A DNA stretch of 64,000 nucleotides from Bradyrhizobium sp. CB3481 (GTDB lineage Bacteria > Pseudomonadota > Alphaproteobacteria > Rhizobiales > Xanthobacteraceae), in the NCBI RefSeq assembly GCF_029714305.1, contig NZ_CP121647.1, positions 3,678,501 through 3,742,500 on the forward strand, written 5' to 3'. This document shows, in pieces, positions 19,686 to 28,797 of the stretch. Position numbers and translations under genes: made by a program. Positions within the stretch are counted from its first letter, which is position 1, and each line of letters begins with the position of its first letter. Below the pieces are notes generated by a model that was not told the DNA's origin, searched no databases, and saw nothing but the letters and a program-made list of their open reading frames with translations.

Positions 19686-20762
19686 ATGTGGCCAGACCGC
19701 CGGATCATCGACCTCTTCAAGACAGAATTTCCGATCGTGCAGGCGCCGATGGCGGGCATCATGGATGCCGAGCTGGTGATCGCGGCGGCGCAGGGCGGGG
19801 CGCTGGGCTCGCTGCCCTGCGCGATGTTCACCGCCGAGAAGGCCCGCGAGCAGGTCAACATCATCCGCCAGCGCGTGTCTGCGCCGGTCAACATGAACTT
19901 CTTCTGCCACAAGACGGTTGATGCCGATCCCGCGCGCGAGGCCGGCTGGAAGGCGCGGCTCGGCGCCTACTACAAGGAGCTGGGCATCGATCCTGCCGCC
20001 CCGATCAGCGCCGCCAACCGTGCGCCGTTCGACGAGGCAGTGTGCGCGGTGGTGGAGGAATTGAGGCCGAAAGTCGTCAGCTTCCATTTCGGCCTGCCGG
20101 ATGCCGCGCTGGTCAAACGCGTCAAGGCGGCCGGTGCCATCGTGATGTCGTCGGCGACCATCGTGAAGGAAGCGATCTGGCTGGAGGAGAACGGCGCCGA
20201 CGTCATCATCGCACAGGGCGCGGAGGCCGGCGGCCACCGCGGCATGTTCCTGACCGACAACATATCCGAGCAGCCCGGCACCTTTGCACTGGTGCCGCAG
20301 GTGGTCGATGCGGTGAAGGTGCCTGTCATCGCAGCCGGCGGCATCGCCGACGGGCGCGGCATTGCGGCGGCGTTCGCGCTCGGCGCCTCCGGCGTGCAGA
20401 TCGGCAGCGCCTATCTGCGCTGTCCGGAATCCAAGGTGAGCGGACCTGTGCGCGCCGCGCTGGCCCAGGCGCACGACGATTCCACCGTGATCACCAACGT
20501 CATGACCGGCCGGCCCGCGCGCGGGGTCGCCAATCGCGTCATGCGCGAGGTTGGCCCGATCTCGCCGGACGCGCCGGCATTCCCGCATGCCGCCACCGCG
20601 CTCGGACCGCTGAAGGCCGCGGCCGAAAAGCTCGGCAAGGTCGATTTCACCAACCTCTGGGCCGGGCAGGCGATACGGCTGGGGCGCGAGATGCCGGCAG
20701 CCGAACTCACCCGCTCGCTGGCAGGCGCTGCGCTGGCGCGGCTGGCTGCGCTGGGCGGGTAG
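19686..20762 (+). CDS. nitronate monooxygenase family protein, second copy
   Basis: A 358-residue member of the same FMN family, diverged from the preceding gene. Motifs: FPIVQAPMAGIMDAELVIAA, MNFFCHKT, DVIIAQGAEAGGHRGMF with the catalytic His, and VPVIAAGGIADGRGIAAAFALGASGVQIGSAYL. Its greater length and the MNFF segment fit the main class of bacterial nitronate monooxygenases. It is the second gene of the LysR-linked pair, and its end converges on a metallo-hydrolase gene 15 bases away. Confidence 0.93.
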   Translation: MWPDRRIIDLFKTEFPIVQAPMAGIMDAELVIAAAQGGALGSLPCAMFTAEKAREQVNIIRQRVSAPVNMNFFCHKTVDADPAREAGWKARLGAYYKELGIDPAAPISAANRAPFDEAVCAVVEELRPKVVSFHFGLPDAALVKRVKAAGAIVMSSATIVKEAIWLEENGADVIIAQGAEAGGHRGMFLTDNISEQPGTFALVPQVVDAVKVPVIAAGGIADGRGIAAAFALGASGVQIGSAYLRCPESKVSGPVRAALAQAHDDSTVITNVMTGRPARGVANRVMREVGPISPDAPAFPHAATALGPLKAAAEKLGKVDFTNLWAGQAIRLGREMPAAELTRSLAGAALARLAALGG

Positions 20763-20777
20763 GGCGGGCACCTGCCG

Positions 20778-21659
20778 CTACAGCGCGTGGACCCAGGCTT
20801 CGGGATAGAGCGCGTAGGCGGCGCTGCCTCGCCGCGCGAGGTGCGAGAATGCCGGGAAATGTAGATGCATTCCGGCGATCAGGATGCCATCGGTGGCGAC
20901 GCGGTCGAACATGCGTTTTCGTGAGGCCGCAGCCGCAGCGAGGTCGGTATCGAAGGCCATGCCGGCTTCCGGAAATGCGGTCTGCACTTCCGGCACGTGC
21001 ACCGTGTCGCCCCAGATCATCAGCTGCTCGTTGCCTGACGCGATCAGATAGGCGGTGTGGCCGGGCGTATGTCCAAGGCTGGGCACGGCGGTGACGCCGG
21101 GGAATACCTCGCCCTCGCTGAACAGCCGCGTCCTGTTCTTGTAGGGCGCGACCTGCTCACGCCCGGCGAGAAAATAGAGCTTTGCCGATCGTTCGTCGAC
21201 CCTGGCCATCGCGCCGTCGTCGAACCAATGCGCCAGCTCGTTCTCGTGCATCACAAGCTCGGCGTTCGGAAACAGGAGCTGCCCGTTCGACATGTCGACC
21301 AGGCCAGCGGAATGATCGGGGTGCATATGGGTCAGCAGAACCGTATCGATCGCTTTAGGGTCGATCCCGGCTGCCGCGAGGCTGCGTTGCACGAAGCCGG
21401 CGGTCGGCTGCAGATAGTTGCCCGATCCGGTGTCGACGAGCGCCATGCGGCCTTTGGAATGGATCAGGAAGGTATTGACGCTGGTTCGCCGCGCCGGACG
21501 AAAAGCGTCGGTAAGGATTTTGCGCGCCTGTTCGAGATCGACGTTGCGCATCACGTCGAGCGTGCCGTCCAGATAGCCGTCGCTGATGGCGGTGATGACG
21601 ATGTCTCCGATGCGGCGATGATAAACGCCGGCAATCTGCTGTGCGGGCTGCGGATGCAT
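20778..21659 (-). CDS. MBL-fold metallo-hydrolase
   Basis: A 293-residue metallo-beta-lactamase-fold enzyme. The zinc motif THMHPDHSAGL is present (about residue 110), with further ligands in LGHTPGHTAYLI and WGDTVHVPEVQ and a C-terminal His (AGMHLHFPAFSHL). No signal peptide is seen, so it is probably cytoplasmic. The sequence resembles the broad quorum-quenching lactonase and alkyl-sulfatase-like groups, and the substrate cannot be assigned. It shares strand and a 36-base gap with the upstream alpha/beta hydrolase. Confidence 0.9.
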   Translation of the reverse strand: MHPQPAQQIAGVYHRRIGDIVITAISDGYLDGTLDVMRNVDLEQARKILTDAFRPARRTSVNTFLIHSKGRMALVDTGSGNYLQPTAGFVQRSLAAAGIDPKAIDTVLLTHMHPDHSAGLVDMSNGQLLFPNAELVMHENELAHWFDDGAMARVDERSAKLYFLAGREQVAPYKNRTRLFSEGEVFPGVTAVPSLGHTPGHTAYLIASGNEQLMIWGDTVHVPEVQTAFPEAGMAFDTDLAAAAASRKRMFDRVATDGILIAGMHLHFPAFSHLARRGSAAYALYPEAWVHAL

Positions 21660-21695
21660 TGGGAAAACCTCGCGGCATGAGCGGGACGGGTTCGG

Positions 21696-22487
21696 TCAGG
21701 CGCCGACCGATCGCAGGAAGTCATCGATCGTCTCGAACAGCAGATCGGGGGTTTGCACCGCCATGTAGTGGCCGGTGCGGATCTCCGTGTAGCGGGCGCC
21801 GGGAATGGTCTTGGCCACGACTTGCGCCAGCGGCGGCGGGCGGACGCGGTCCAGGTTGCCGCCGATCACGAGGACCGGACAGTTCAGCCGGGCAAGGTCG
21901 TCCTGCATGTCCGCCGACGCCAGCATTCGCCAGATCGTCGCGTAGCTCGAGGGGTCGTTGCCGAGCCATCGCCTGCGGAATCGCTCGAACCGGGCGACGT
22001 CGCCGCGAAGCTCCGGCGCGTAGCCATTCAGCATGGCATCCTCGACCGCGACGGCCATGCCGGCGGCCTCGATCCTGGCGAGGCGTTCGAGGGCGGGTGC
22101 CCGGCGTTCCGCAGCGATGCCGGTGGCCGGGCTGCCGACCGCGACAGCGCTGGTACGCGCCGGGTAACGGGCGGCGAAATGCAGGGCGATCGCACCGCCG
22201 ACGGCAATGCCTGCCAGTGCCACCTTGCCCGCAATGCCGAAGTGATCGAGCAGGCCAGCGATGTCGCCGGCCATGGTATCGAGAGTAAGCTCGCCACGGA
22301 CCTTCTGCGACAAGCCGGCGCCGCGGGTATCATAACGAAGGACGCGGCGGGATCCGGCGAAGCGCGACGCGACCTCGTCCCAGCTTTCGAGCGAGCCGCC
22401 CATTTCATGGACCAGCACCAGCGTGCGGTCGCCGGCGCCACTCAGTTCGCAGCGCAGGGCGACGCCATTGGCTTCGACGAAATCCAT
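21696..22487 (-). CDS. alpha/beta-hydrolase fold protein without the usual nucleophile serine
   Basis: A 263-residue alpha/beta-hydrolase-fold protein similar in layout to 3-oxoadipate enol-lactonases. The oxyanion region LVHEMGGSLESWD, the acid in VIGGNLDRVRPP and the histidine in IRTGHYMAVQTPD are all visible. The nucleophile elbow, normally G-x-S-x-G, reads AGIAVGGAIALHFAARYP, with Ala in place of Ser; the codon is GCC. It may use another chemistry or be a non-hydrolytic relative. It lies upstream of the MBL-fold gene, probably in one operon. Confidence 0.86.
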   Translation of the reverse strand: MDFVEANGVALRCELSGAGDRTLVLVHEMGGSLESWDEVASRFAGSRRVLRYDTRGAGLSQKVRGELTLDTMAGDIAGLLDHFGIAGKVALAGIAVGGAIALHFAARYPARTSAVAVGSPATGIAAERRAPALERLARIEAAGMAVAVEDAMLNGYAPELRGDVARFERFRRRWLGNDPSSYATIWRMLASADMQDDLARLNCPVLVIGGNLDRVRPPPLAQVVAKTIPGARYTEIRTGHYMAVQTPDLLFETIDDFLRSVGA

Positions 22488-22724
22488 GCTTCGCTCCCGG
22501 TATCCTTTTGATCTTTTTTGTTATCACCCGGCGAGCGAGGGCCCGTCGACCTCAAGATACGAGGTCCACGATAGCGAAGGCGGTATGAATCTCAAATCGT
22601 GAAGGGAGCAGGTGGAGGTCGATTTTTAGGCGATGGGCGAGCCGCATGGCCGGCGCGACCAAGGCGCACGGATAGCGGGGCTCCGAACCAGCCGGGCTGC
22701 TCGAACGCCTGGTGCTTCTGGCTG

Positions 22725-22889
22725 CTAATGCGCCGGCTCGTCGCGTCTGACGTCGAGATGTTCCGCCGCCAGCGACCGGTAATGCGCGGCCATCTCCTTG
22801 TAATGCTGCCTGGAGATCGGATCGGTCGCGCTTTCGGCGCGGCGTTCGAACATTTCCGCCTTTTCTTGCAGGATCTTAGCCTGGGACAT
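22725..22889 (-). CDS. 54-residue helical small protein
   Basis: A short gene with GGAG seven bases before its ATG. The product begins MSQAKILQEKAEMFERRAE and continues DPISRQHYKEMAAHYRSLAAEH, an all-helical pattern. Its layout matches the small proteins at 17308-17499 and 57110-57460 (a charged helix, then a D/P turn, then a Met-Ala-x-x-Tyr-Arg helix). It starts 18 bases after the stop of a 36-residue membrane peptide gene, so they form a tiny operon. Function unknown. Confidence 0.65.
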   Translation of the reverse strand: MSQAKILQEKAEMFERRAESATDPISRQHYKEMAAHYRSLAAEHLDVRRDEPAH

Positions 22890-22907
22890 GGCTCTGCTCC
22901 CGTTCGG

Positions 22908-23018
22908 TCAGGTCAAACAGACGAGATAGACGATCGCGATACCGAGCACGGTCCCGATGGACCACAGGGCGGGATCCCAGCTTTCCGACCCGGCATTGTC
23001 ATTTTCGATGGTCGACAT
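22908..23018 (-). CDS. 36-residue single-span membrane peptide
   Basis: A short gene with a strong GGGAGG six bases before the ATG. The peptide starts MSTIENDNAGSESWDPALW and ends with one hydrophobic helix (IGTVLGIAIVYLVCLT). It has an acidic N-terminus and no cleavage site, so it is probably inserted in the inner membrane. It is transcribed ahead of the 54-residue gene. I do not recognise a family. Confidence 0.6.
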   Translation of the reverse strand: MSTIENDNAGSESWDPALWSIGTVLGIAIVYLVCLT

Positions 23019-23196
23019 GACACGGCCTCCCGATGTTCTGGCCGCGACTACATTCCCCGTCTGTTTCAGGACGACTACGTCATGGGCTAGAAATGGTTTC
23101 GTCAGGCGTTTTTGCGAGGGAATCGGCGCCTCGCACACGAAAACTTGTCTGTTGGGACAGGGACGCCGAGGGGCCGCTGCAGGCTGTTCCCACCGG

Positions 23197-23225
23197 TTGC
23201 GGCGCAAAAGCGGCCTCTGCTATAC
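23197..23225 (+). promoter_or_regulatory. candidate promoter of the gatC operon
   Basis: TTGCGG and CTATAC are separated by 17 bases and end 35 bases before the gatC start. Both are fair matches to the housekeeping consensus of alphaproteobacteria. No other convincing promoter lies in the 240-base gap, which otherwise shows nothing. Confidence 0.45.
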
Positions 23226-23260
23226 GGCAGGTGCGAAATCTCCGTTTGAGGCCTATATTA

Positions 23261-23548
23261 ATGTCCGTTGATGCCGCTACCGTTCGCCGCATCGCGCATC
23301 TGGCGCGGATTGCGGTCACCGACGCCGAGGTTCCCCACCTGCAGAGCGAGTTGAACGCCATGCTGGCCTTTGTGGAGCAGCTTTCGGAGGTGAATATCGA
23401 CGGCGTCGAGCCAATGACCTCGGTGACCCCGATGAAAATGAAGAAGCGGGCCGACGTGGTCAATGACGGCGAAATTCCCGACGACATCGTGGGGAATGCG
23501 CCGGAAACGCAAAACCATTTTTTCCTGGTGCCGAAGGTGGTGGAATAA
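23261..23548 (+). CDS. gatC: Asp/Glu-tRNA(Asn/Gln) amidotransferase subunit C
   Basis: A 95-residue subunit that stabilises GatA-GatB in the complex converting mischarged Glu-tRNA(Gln) or Asp-tRNA(Asn). The sequence is typical: [28 protein letters not shown], then [22 protein letters not shown] and the C-terminal [11 protein letters not shown]. The start MSVDAATV fits the family length. It is first in gatC-x-gatA-y-gatB. Confidence 0.96.
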   Translation: MSVDAATVRRIAHLARIAVTDAEVPHLQSELNAMLAFVEQLSEVNIDGVEPMTSVTPMKMKKRADVVNDGEIPDDIVGNAPETQNHFFLVPKVVE

Positions 23549-23578
23549 ACCCTATCCTTGCTTGAGATCGGAAGTCCG

Positions 23579-23794
23579 ATGTGTCTGCTCTGCGACGATG
23601 AAAAGGCCTATCAGGCCTACATGAATTACCTCGACGCGATGGAGCGGCAGGGCAAGGCTGCCGATCCCGACAAGTCTGTCGATGCCGTGCTCGATCAGCT
23701 CGAGGCCGCGGACAAGGCGCGTGCCCAGGAATCGAATAGTCCCGCCAACGACAAGACGCTTTCTCCTTTCTTCTGCAGCCCGATCAATAAATGA
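23579..23794 (+). CDS. small CxxC protein coupled to gatA
   Basis: A 71-residue protein starting [25 protein letters not shown], with a C-x-x-C pair at residues 2 and 5 and another cysteine in the C-terminal [16 protein letters not shown] precedes the ATG; a TTG start seven codons upstream is less likely. Its TGA overlaps the gatA ATG in an ATGA junction, which implies translational coupling. It lies 30 bases after gatC. The cysteines could bind a metal, but the role is unknown. Confidence 0.75.
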   Translation: MCLLCDDEKAYQAYMNYLDAMERQGKAADPDKSVDAVLDQLEAADKARAQESNSPANDKTLSPFFCSPINK

Positions 23795-25266
23795 CCGACC
23801 TGACATCTCTGACGATCGCGGAGGCCCGCGAGGGCCTCGCGGCTAAGTCTTTCACCTCGCTTGAACTGACGGATGCGCATCTTGCCGCCATCGAAGCGGC
23901 GCGCTCGCTCAATGCCTTCGTGCTGGAAACGCCCGACAAGGCCCGCGACATGGCGCGCGCGGTCGATGCGAAGATCGCCAAGGGCGAGGGCGGCCCGCTC
24001 GCCGGCATTCCGCTCGGCATCAAGGACCTGTTCGCAACGAAAGACGTGCGCACCACCGCGTGCTCGAAGATTCTCGGCAATTTCGTGCCGCCCTACGAAT
24101 CCACGGTGACATCGCAGCTCTGGCGCGATGGCGCTGTCATGCTCGGCAAGCTCAACAATGACGAGTTCGCGATGGGCTCGTCGAACGAGACCTCGTGCTT
24201 CGGCCCAGTGGTCAACCCGTGGCGGCGCGAAGGCTCCAACACCACGCTGGTGCCGGGCGGCTCCTCCGGCGGCTCGGCGTCCGCCGTAGCGGCATTGCTG
24301 TGCATGGGCGCGACCGCGACCGATACCGGCGGCTCGATCCGCCAGCCCGCCGCCTTTACTGCGACCGTCGGCGTCAAGCCGACCTACGGCCGCTGCTCGC
24401 GCTGGGGCATCGTGGCGTTCGCATCCTCGCTCGACCAGGCGGGCCCGATCGCGCGCACGGTGCGTGATTCCGCGATCCTGATGCGCTCGATGGCCGGCCA
24501 CGATCCGAAGGACACGACATCAGTCGATATTGCCGTGCCCGATTATGAGGCCGCGATCGGCAAATCCGTGAAGGGCATGAAGATCGGCATCCCCAAGGAG
24601 TATCGCCTCGACGGCATGCCGGCGGAGATCGAAAAGCTCTGGACCGAGGGCGCGGCATGGCTGAAGGCGGCTGGCGCCGAGCTGGTCGAGGTGTCGCTGC
24701 CGCACACCAAATACGCGCTGCCGGCCTATTACATCGTGGCGCCGGCGGAAGCCTCATCCAACCTCGCGCGCTACGATGGCGTGCGTTATGGCCTGCGCGA
24801 GCAGGGGCGCAACATCATCGACATGTACGAGAACACGCGCGCCGAAGGCTTTGGCCATGAAGTGCGCCGGCGCGTCATGATCGGCACTTACGTACTCTCC
24901 GCCGGCTATTACGACGCCTATTATCTGCGCGCGCAAAAAGTCCGTACGCTGATCAAGAAGGATTTTGAGGACTGCTTCGCCAAGGGTGTCAGTGCGATCC
25001 TGACGCCGGCGACGCCGTCGGCGGCGTTCGGTGTTGGCGAGAAAGGCGGTGCCGATCCGGTCGAGATGTATCTCAACGACATTTTTACGGTGACGGTGAA
25101 CATGGCGGGGCTGCCCGGCATTGCCGTGCCCGCCGGCAAGGACGCGCAGGGCCTGCCGCTCGGCCTGCAACTGATCGGCCGTCCGTTCGACGAGGAGACG
25201 CTGTTCTCGCTCGGCGCGGTCGTGGAGCAGGCGGCCGGTCGCTTTACGCCGCAACGCTGGTGGTAG
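23791..25266 (+). CDS. gatA: Asp/Glu-tRNA(Asn/Gln) amidotransferase subunit A
   Basis: Glutaminase/amidase subunit that supplies ammonia to GatB. The 491 residues show the amidase signature: Lys in [13 protein letters not shown] (about 78), [14 protein letters not shown] (about 152-165) and the nucleophile segment [14 protein letters not shown] (about 173-186). The C-terminal [23 protein letters not shown] is typical. Length is standard. Its start overlaps the CxxC gene by four bases and its stop lies two bases before the next small gene. Confidence 0.97.
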   Translation: MTDLTSLTIAEAREGLAAKSFTSLELTDAHLAAIEAARSLNAFVLETPDKARDMARAVDAKIAKGEGGPLAGIPLGIKDLFATKDVRTTACSKILGNFVPPYESTVTSQLWRDGAVMLGKLNNDEFAMGSSNETSCFGPVVNPWRREGSNTTLVPGGSSGGSASAVAALLCMGATATDTGGSIRQPAAFTATVGVKPTYGRCSRWGIVAFASSLDQAGPIARTVRDSAILMRSMAGHDPKDTTSVDIAVPDYEAAIGKSVKGMKIGIPKEYRLDGMPAEIEKLWTEGAAWLKAAGAELVEVSLPHTKYALPAYYIVAPAEASSNLARYDGVRYGLREQGRNIIDMYENTRAEGFGHEVRRRVMIGTYVLSAGYYDAYYLRAQKVRTLIKKDFEDCFAKGVSAILTPATPSAAFGVGEKGGADPVEMYLNDIFTVTVNMAGLPGIAVPAGKDAQGLPLGLQLIGRPFDEETLFSLGAVVEQAAGRFTPQRWW

Positions 25267-25268
25267 CG

Positions 25269-25562
25269 ATGGCCGATTTCCGCGCCAGCCTCACGGACGC
25301 GACGCCCGCATCGGGGTTGGAACCGCCGCTGGCTGCGCTGTGGTGGGCGGCCAAGGGCGATTGGGATCGGGCGCACAAGATCGTGCAGGACGAAGCCGGC
25401 GCCGATGCCGCCTGGGTGCACGCCTATCTGCACCGTGTCGAAGGCGATCTCGGCAATGCCGGCTACTGGTACCGGCAGGCGGGCCAGCCGGTCGCGAAGG
25501 ATTCTCTGGAAGCCGAATGGGAGCGGATCGTATCCGCGCTGCTCGGGAGTGGAAAAGCATGA
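25269..25562 (+). CDS. 97-residue hypothetical protein coupled to gatB
   Basis: A soluble protein, probably all-helical, of two repeat-like helical hairpins: [29 protein letters not shown] and [26 protein letters not shown]. This resembles a short tetratricopeptide-like pattern. The ATG is two bases after the gatA stop, and its TGA overlaps the gatB ATG in an ATGA junction. Such tight coupling suggests it is made alongside GatB. No function can be assigned from sequence. Confidence 0.8.
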   Translation: MADFRASLTDATPASGLEPPLAALWWAAKGDWDRAHKIVQDEAGADAAWVHAYLHRVEGDLGNAGYWYRQAGQPVAKDSLEAEWERIVSALLGSGKA

Positions 25563-27043
25563 ACGCGTCAGTCAGACAGGGCAAACTGATCAAGGGCCAG
25601 ACCGGCGACTGGGAGGTCGTGATCGGGATGGAGGTGCACGCCCAGGTCACCTCGACGTCAAAACTGTTCTCCGGCGCTTCGACCGAATTCGGCGGCGAGC
25701 CCAACAGCCATGTGTCGCTGGTCGACGCGGCGATGCCGGGCATGCTGCCCGTGATCAACGAGGAATGCGTGCGGCAGGCCGTGCGCACCGGGCTTGGTCT
25801 CAACGCAGAGATCAACCTGCGCTCGGTGTTCGATCGCAAGAACTATTTCTATCCGGACTCGCCGCAGGGCTACCAGATCAGCCAGTACAAGTCGCCTGTG
25901 GTCGGCGAGGGCGAGGTCACGGTCGAGCTCGATGGCGGCAAGACGGCGACCATCGGGATCGAGCGGCTGCATCTGGAACAGGATGCCGGCAAATTGCTGC
26001 ACGACCAGTCGCCGTCGATGACGTTTGTCGACCTCAACCGCTGCGGCGTGGCGCTGATGGAGATCGTCTCGAAACCCGACATTCGCGATGCCGAGCAGGC
26101 CAAGGCCTACGTGACCAAGCTGCGCTCGATCCTGCGCTATCTCGGCACCTGCGACGGCGACATGGAGAAGGGCTCGCTGCGCGCCGATGTGAACGTTTCC
26201 GTGCGTAAGCCCGGCGGACCGCTCGGCACCCGCTGCGAAATCAAGAACATGAACTCGATTAACTTTATCGGCCAGGCGATCGAGTACGAGGCGCGGCGCC
26301 AGATCGAGATCATCGAGGAGGGCGGCGCGATTGATCAGGAAACGCGCCTGTTCGACCCCAACAAGGGCGAAACGCGCTCGATGCGCTCCAAGGAGGAGGC
26401 GCACGATTATCGTTACTTCCCGGATCCGGACCTGCTGCCGCTCGAGTTCACGCAAGCCTATGTCGATGAGCTGAAGGCGGAGCTGCCGGAACTGCCGGAC
26501 CAGAAGAAGGCGCGCTTCATCGAGAGCCTCGGCCTGTCGCCCTACGATGCCGGCGTGCTGGTCGCCGAGCGCGAGAGCGCGGAATTCTATGAGGCCGTGC
26601 TCGAAGGGATCGCCGACAAGGCGCGCGACGGCAAGCTCGCGGCCAACTGGGTGATCAACGAGTTGTTCGGCCGTCTGAACAAGGAAGGCCATGGCATTGG
26701 GGATTCGCCAGTATCGGCGGCGCAGCTGGCGGCGATCGTCAGCCTGATCGGCGAGGGCACGATCTCGGGCAAGATCGCAAAAGACCTGTTCGAGATCGTC
26801 TGGACCGAAGGCGGCGACCCGCGCGAACTGGTCGAAACGCGCGGCATGAAGCAGGTCACCGATCTCGGCGCGATTGAGAAGGTGGTCGATGAGATCATCG
26901 CGGCCAATCCGGACAAGGTCGCGCAGGCGAAGGCCAAGCCGCAGCTCGCCGGCTGGTTTGTCGGCCAAGTGATGAAGCAGTCCGGCGGCAAGGCCAATCC
27001 GCAGGCGGTCAACGACCTCTTGAAGACGAAGCTCGGCATCTGA
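25559..27043 (+). CDS. gatB: Asp/Glu-tRNA(Asn/Gln) amidotransferase subunit B
   Basis: Kinase/transamidase subunit that phosphorylates the mischarged amino acid and amidates it. The 494 residues carry [22 protein letters not shown], the signature [15 protein letters not shown] (about 98-112), [19 protein letters not shown] and the C-terminal tail domain ([22 protein letters not shown]). The start is at the four-base overlap with the preceding small gene. Last gene of the cluster; a long unusual intergenic region follows. Confidence 0.97.
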   Translation: MNASVRQGKLIKGQTGDWEVVIGMEVHAQVTSTSKLFSGASTEFGGEPNSHVSLVDAAMPGMLPVINEECVRQAVRTGLGLNAEINLRSVFDRKNYFYPDSPQGYQISQYKSPVVGEGEVTVELDGGKTATIGIERLHLEQDAGKLLHDQSPSMTFVDLNRCGVALMEIVSKPDIRDAEQAKAYVTKLRSILRYLGTCDGDMEKGSLRADVNVSVRKPGGPLGTRCEIKNMNSINFIGQAIEYEARRQIEIIEEGGAIDQETRLFDPNKGETRSMRSKEEAHDYRYFPDPDLLPLEFTQAYVDELKAELPELPDQKKARFIESLGLSPYDAGVLVAERESAEFYEAVLEGIADKARDGKLAANWVINELFGRLNKEGHGIGDSPVSAAQLAAIVSLIGEGTISGKIAKDLFEIVWTEGGDPRELVETRGMKQVTDLGAIEKVVDEIIAANPDKVAQAKAKPQLAGWFVGQVMKQSGGKANPQAVNDLLKTKLGI

Positions 27044-27608
27044 ATCGTCCCGTAACGGGACACGCTTGCGACATCGGCGACGTCGCGATCGATGCGCACA
27101 TGCGTGCATCGATCGTCATCGCGATCCAAAACGTGAGCGTCGCGACCGCAAGCAGCTTTCCGAATCGGCGGTCGCGATTCGTCCGGAAAGTTCGTTTTGG
27201 TGCGCGTCGGCGAGGCTTCAGCGCTGTGACCATGAAAATTTTTTTATTGCCAAACCCTGCGACTCAGAGTCCGTGCACACGGCTTTTTGGCGGCATCACT
27301 GAGTCGCTATGACATTGACCGTGCATCGATCGTCATTGTCGTGAATTCAAAAAAGCACTGCAGTAAAGGCGATTCCTGCAAAATCGACTGATACAGATGC
27401 GTCTCGTCGCGACACTTTTTGCATCAAGGCGCGAGCATGTTGTGAAGTCGCCGATGTCGCTGCTTCGCGCGCTCTCTCATCGCCGTGTCAACACTTCCTT
27501 AAGCGGGACGCTGTTTTTTTGAACGTGTTGGTGTATTCGGAATGGAGTGCATCTCGATTCCCGAATGCACGCAGCAGACTAAAGCCATCTCACACATTGG
27601 AGGGCAAC
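27044..27608. other. 565-base intergenic region with repeats and hairpins
   Basis: No credible gene is visible. Five TCGCGA palindromes occur at 27083, 27119, 27140, 27172 and 27407. The 16-mer GTGCATCGATCGTCAT appears at both 27104 and 27321. Positions 27086-27115 form a hairpin with CGATCGATGC and GCATCGATCG arms. A second hairpin, ATTCGGAAT / ATT-C-CCGAAT at 27535-27566, lies in the likely 5' leader of the lysine-rich gene. The stretch 27225-27560 is richer in A+T than its surroundings, with runs of T and A. Confidence 0.6.
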
Positions 27609-27698
27609 ATGGCCAAGAAAGCTAAGAAGGCGAAGAAGGCGAAGAGCGCAGTGAAGAAGACTGCGAAGAAGACCCGCAAGGTCGCCAAGAAGAAGTAA
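27609..27698 (+). CDS. 29-residue lysine-rich histone-like peptide
   Basis: A tiny gene with a strong GGAGGG four bases before its ATG. The peptide is almost entirely Lys and Ala (MAKKAKKAKKAKSAVKK then TAKKTRKVAKKK), like the C-terminal tail of histone H1 or HctB-type bacterial histone-like proteins. It probably binds DNA or RNA by charge. A hairpin GCCGGC-N8-GCCGGC follows shortly after the stop but lacks a T-tract. The long repeat-rich region upstream suggests complex regulation. Confidence 0.75.
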   Translation: MAKKAKKAKKAKSAVKKTAKKTRKVAKKK

Positions 27699-27842
27699 CT
27701 TCGCTTCTTTGAGAATTGCCGGCGGCTTGATGCCGGCACGTCACACGAGCCCCGGATGAAAGTCTGAAGGCTCTGTCGACGAAAGAGGGTGTCGGCGAGA
27801 CATCAGGTCAACGGTCGGATCGCACTTCAAAAAGATCCGGCA

Positions 27843-27860
27843 GAAGAAACGAGTTTCTTC
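27843..27860. promoter_or_regulatory. perfect palindrome upstream of the XRE regulator
   Basis: GAAGAAAC and GTTTCTTC are perfect inverted arms separated by two bases. The size and form suit an XRE/Cro-type dimer site. It lies in the 167-base gap between the lysine-rich gene and the regulator's reading frame, so autoregulation is the natural inference. Confidence 0.5.
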
Positions 27861-27865
27861 GTTCG

Positions 27866-28738
27866 GTGCGGGTATCCTTAACTATCCGCAATTTCACCGG
27901 GCCAAGGCCCGACATGAAATCTGGTCCTGACGTGTTCGCCGACGCCCTCGTTCCCTCGGGGCGTATTCTTCCCCCGGAACGACCCGCTTCCGAAACCGAT
28001 CGTTTCGATGGCCGCGCCTCCGGGCATCTGGCCCACAATCCTTCCCAACCCCGACATCTCCAGCCCAACCATCAGGGACCTGCATCATCGCGGGCCCGTG
28101 CGGCGCTTCTAGCTGCCTCGTTCGTTGAATCCGCGGCCGGGTCAGGCGTATGCTTGCCGCATGCCGAGGTCCGTCGAGAAGACCCTTGCTCGCTCGCGGT
28201 AACGCTAAGGCTTGTCCGCAGGCATCGCGGCATCAAGCAGGCGCATGCGGCCGAACTGCTCGGCGTAACCCAGTCGACCGTCAGCCGCATCGAGCATGGT
28301 GAGTTGAAGCCGGCGGGCGCCTTGCGAACCCGGCTGCTCGATCTCGTCTCCGCCCGCATCCATCCGGCGCGCGACGCGGCGCTTCGTCGTCTTGTCGAAG
28401 GCTCCGCGAGCCCCGTCCATCTCGTCTGCGATCTCACCCATCGGCTGCTGGCCGCTTCCGGTCCTCGCGAGCGCGAGTGGCGGCGCGCTGCCAGCGAGTT
28501 ACGCGGCCAGCCGCTGTGGCGGTATGCGAGCGATGAAATCCGATCCGCCGAGGCACGATTGCCGGAGCTTGGCTGGGGCGAACGCGACGGGACCCACGCG
28601 CTGACATTCGTGACAGACGCTAACGGCCTCGACGAACTGCGTATCGTACCCGGTGCGCAGATCTGGGAACGCATCCTGCTGTCCGACGGCTCGCCGGCGC
28701 GGCTCGTCACAAGCCCGGCCGACGGCCTGCCGGTCTAG
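27866..28738 (+). CDS. XRE-type helix-turn-helix regulator, start uncertain
   Basis: The firm part is an HTH_3 domain, TLRLVRRHRGIKQAHAAELLGVTQSTVSRIEHGELKPAGALR, followed by a C-terminal region of about 130 residues (ASPVHLVCDLTHRLLAASG to the end) that may sense a ligand. In the longest frame the HTH begins only at residue 113, after an unusual Pro/Arg/Ser-rich stretch. That stretch may not be translated. Other starts are an in-frame ATG at 27914 or TTG at 28154. An out-of-frame ATG at 28161 spells MPRSVEKTLARSR, raising the possibility of a frameshift near 28200. Confidence 0.7.
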   Translation: MRVSLTIRNFTGPRPDMKSGPDVFADALVPSGRILPPERPASETDRFDGRASGHLAHNPSQPRHLQPNHQGPASSRARAALLAASFVESAAGSGVCLPHAEVRREDPCSLAVTLRLVRRHRGIKQAHAAELLGVTQSTVSRIEHGELKPAGALRTRLLDLVSARIHPARDAALRRLVEGSASPVHLVCDLTHRLLAASGPREREWRRAASELRGQPLWRYASDEIRSAEARLPELGWGERDGTHALTFVTDANGLDELRIVPGAQIWERILLSDGSPARLVTSPADGLPV

Positions 28739-28797
28739 CTTGGTGCGCGCATATCTTATGCGTGGCGGCCGCCGGCGGGCTCCTTCAAGCTGGCGGC

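Noticed and set aside
27086..27115. CGATCGATGC hairpin considered as an attachment or replication-origin site
   Set aside because: No integrase, DnaA-box cluster or parABS-type genes are near; a plain repeat is all that can be supported.
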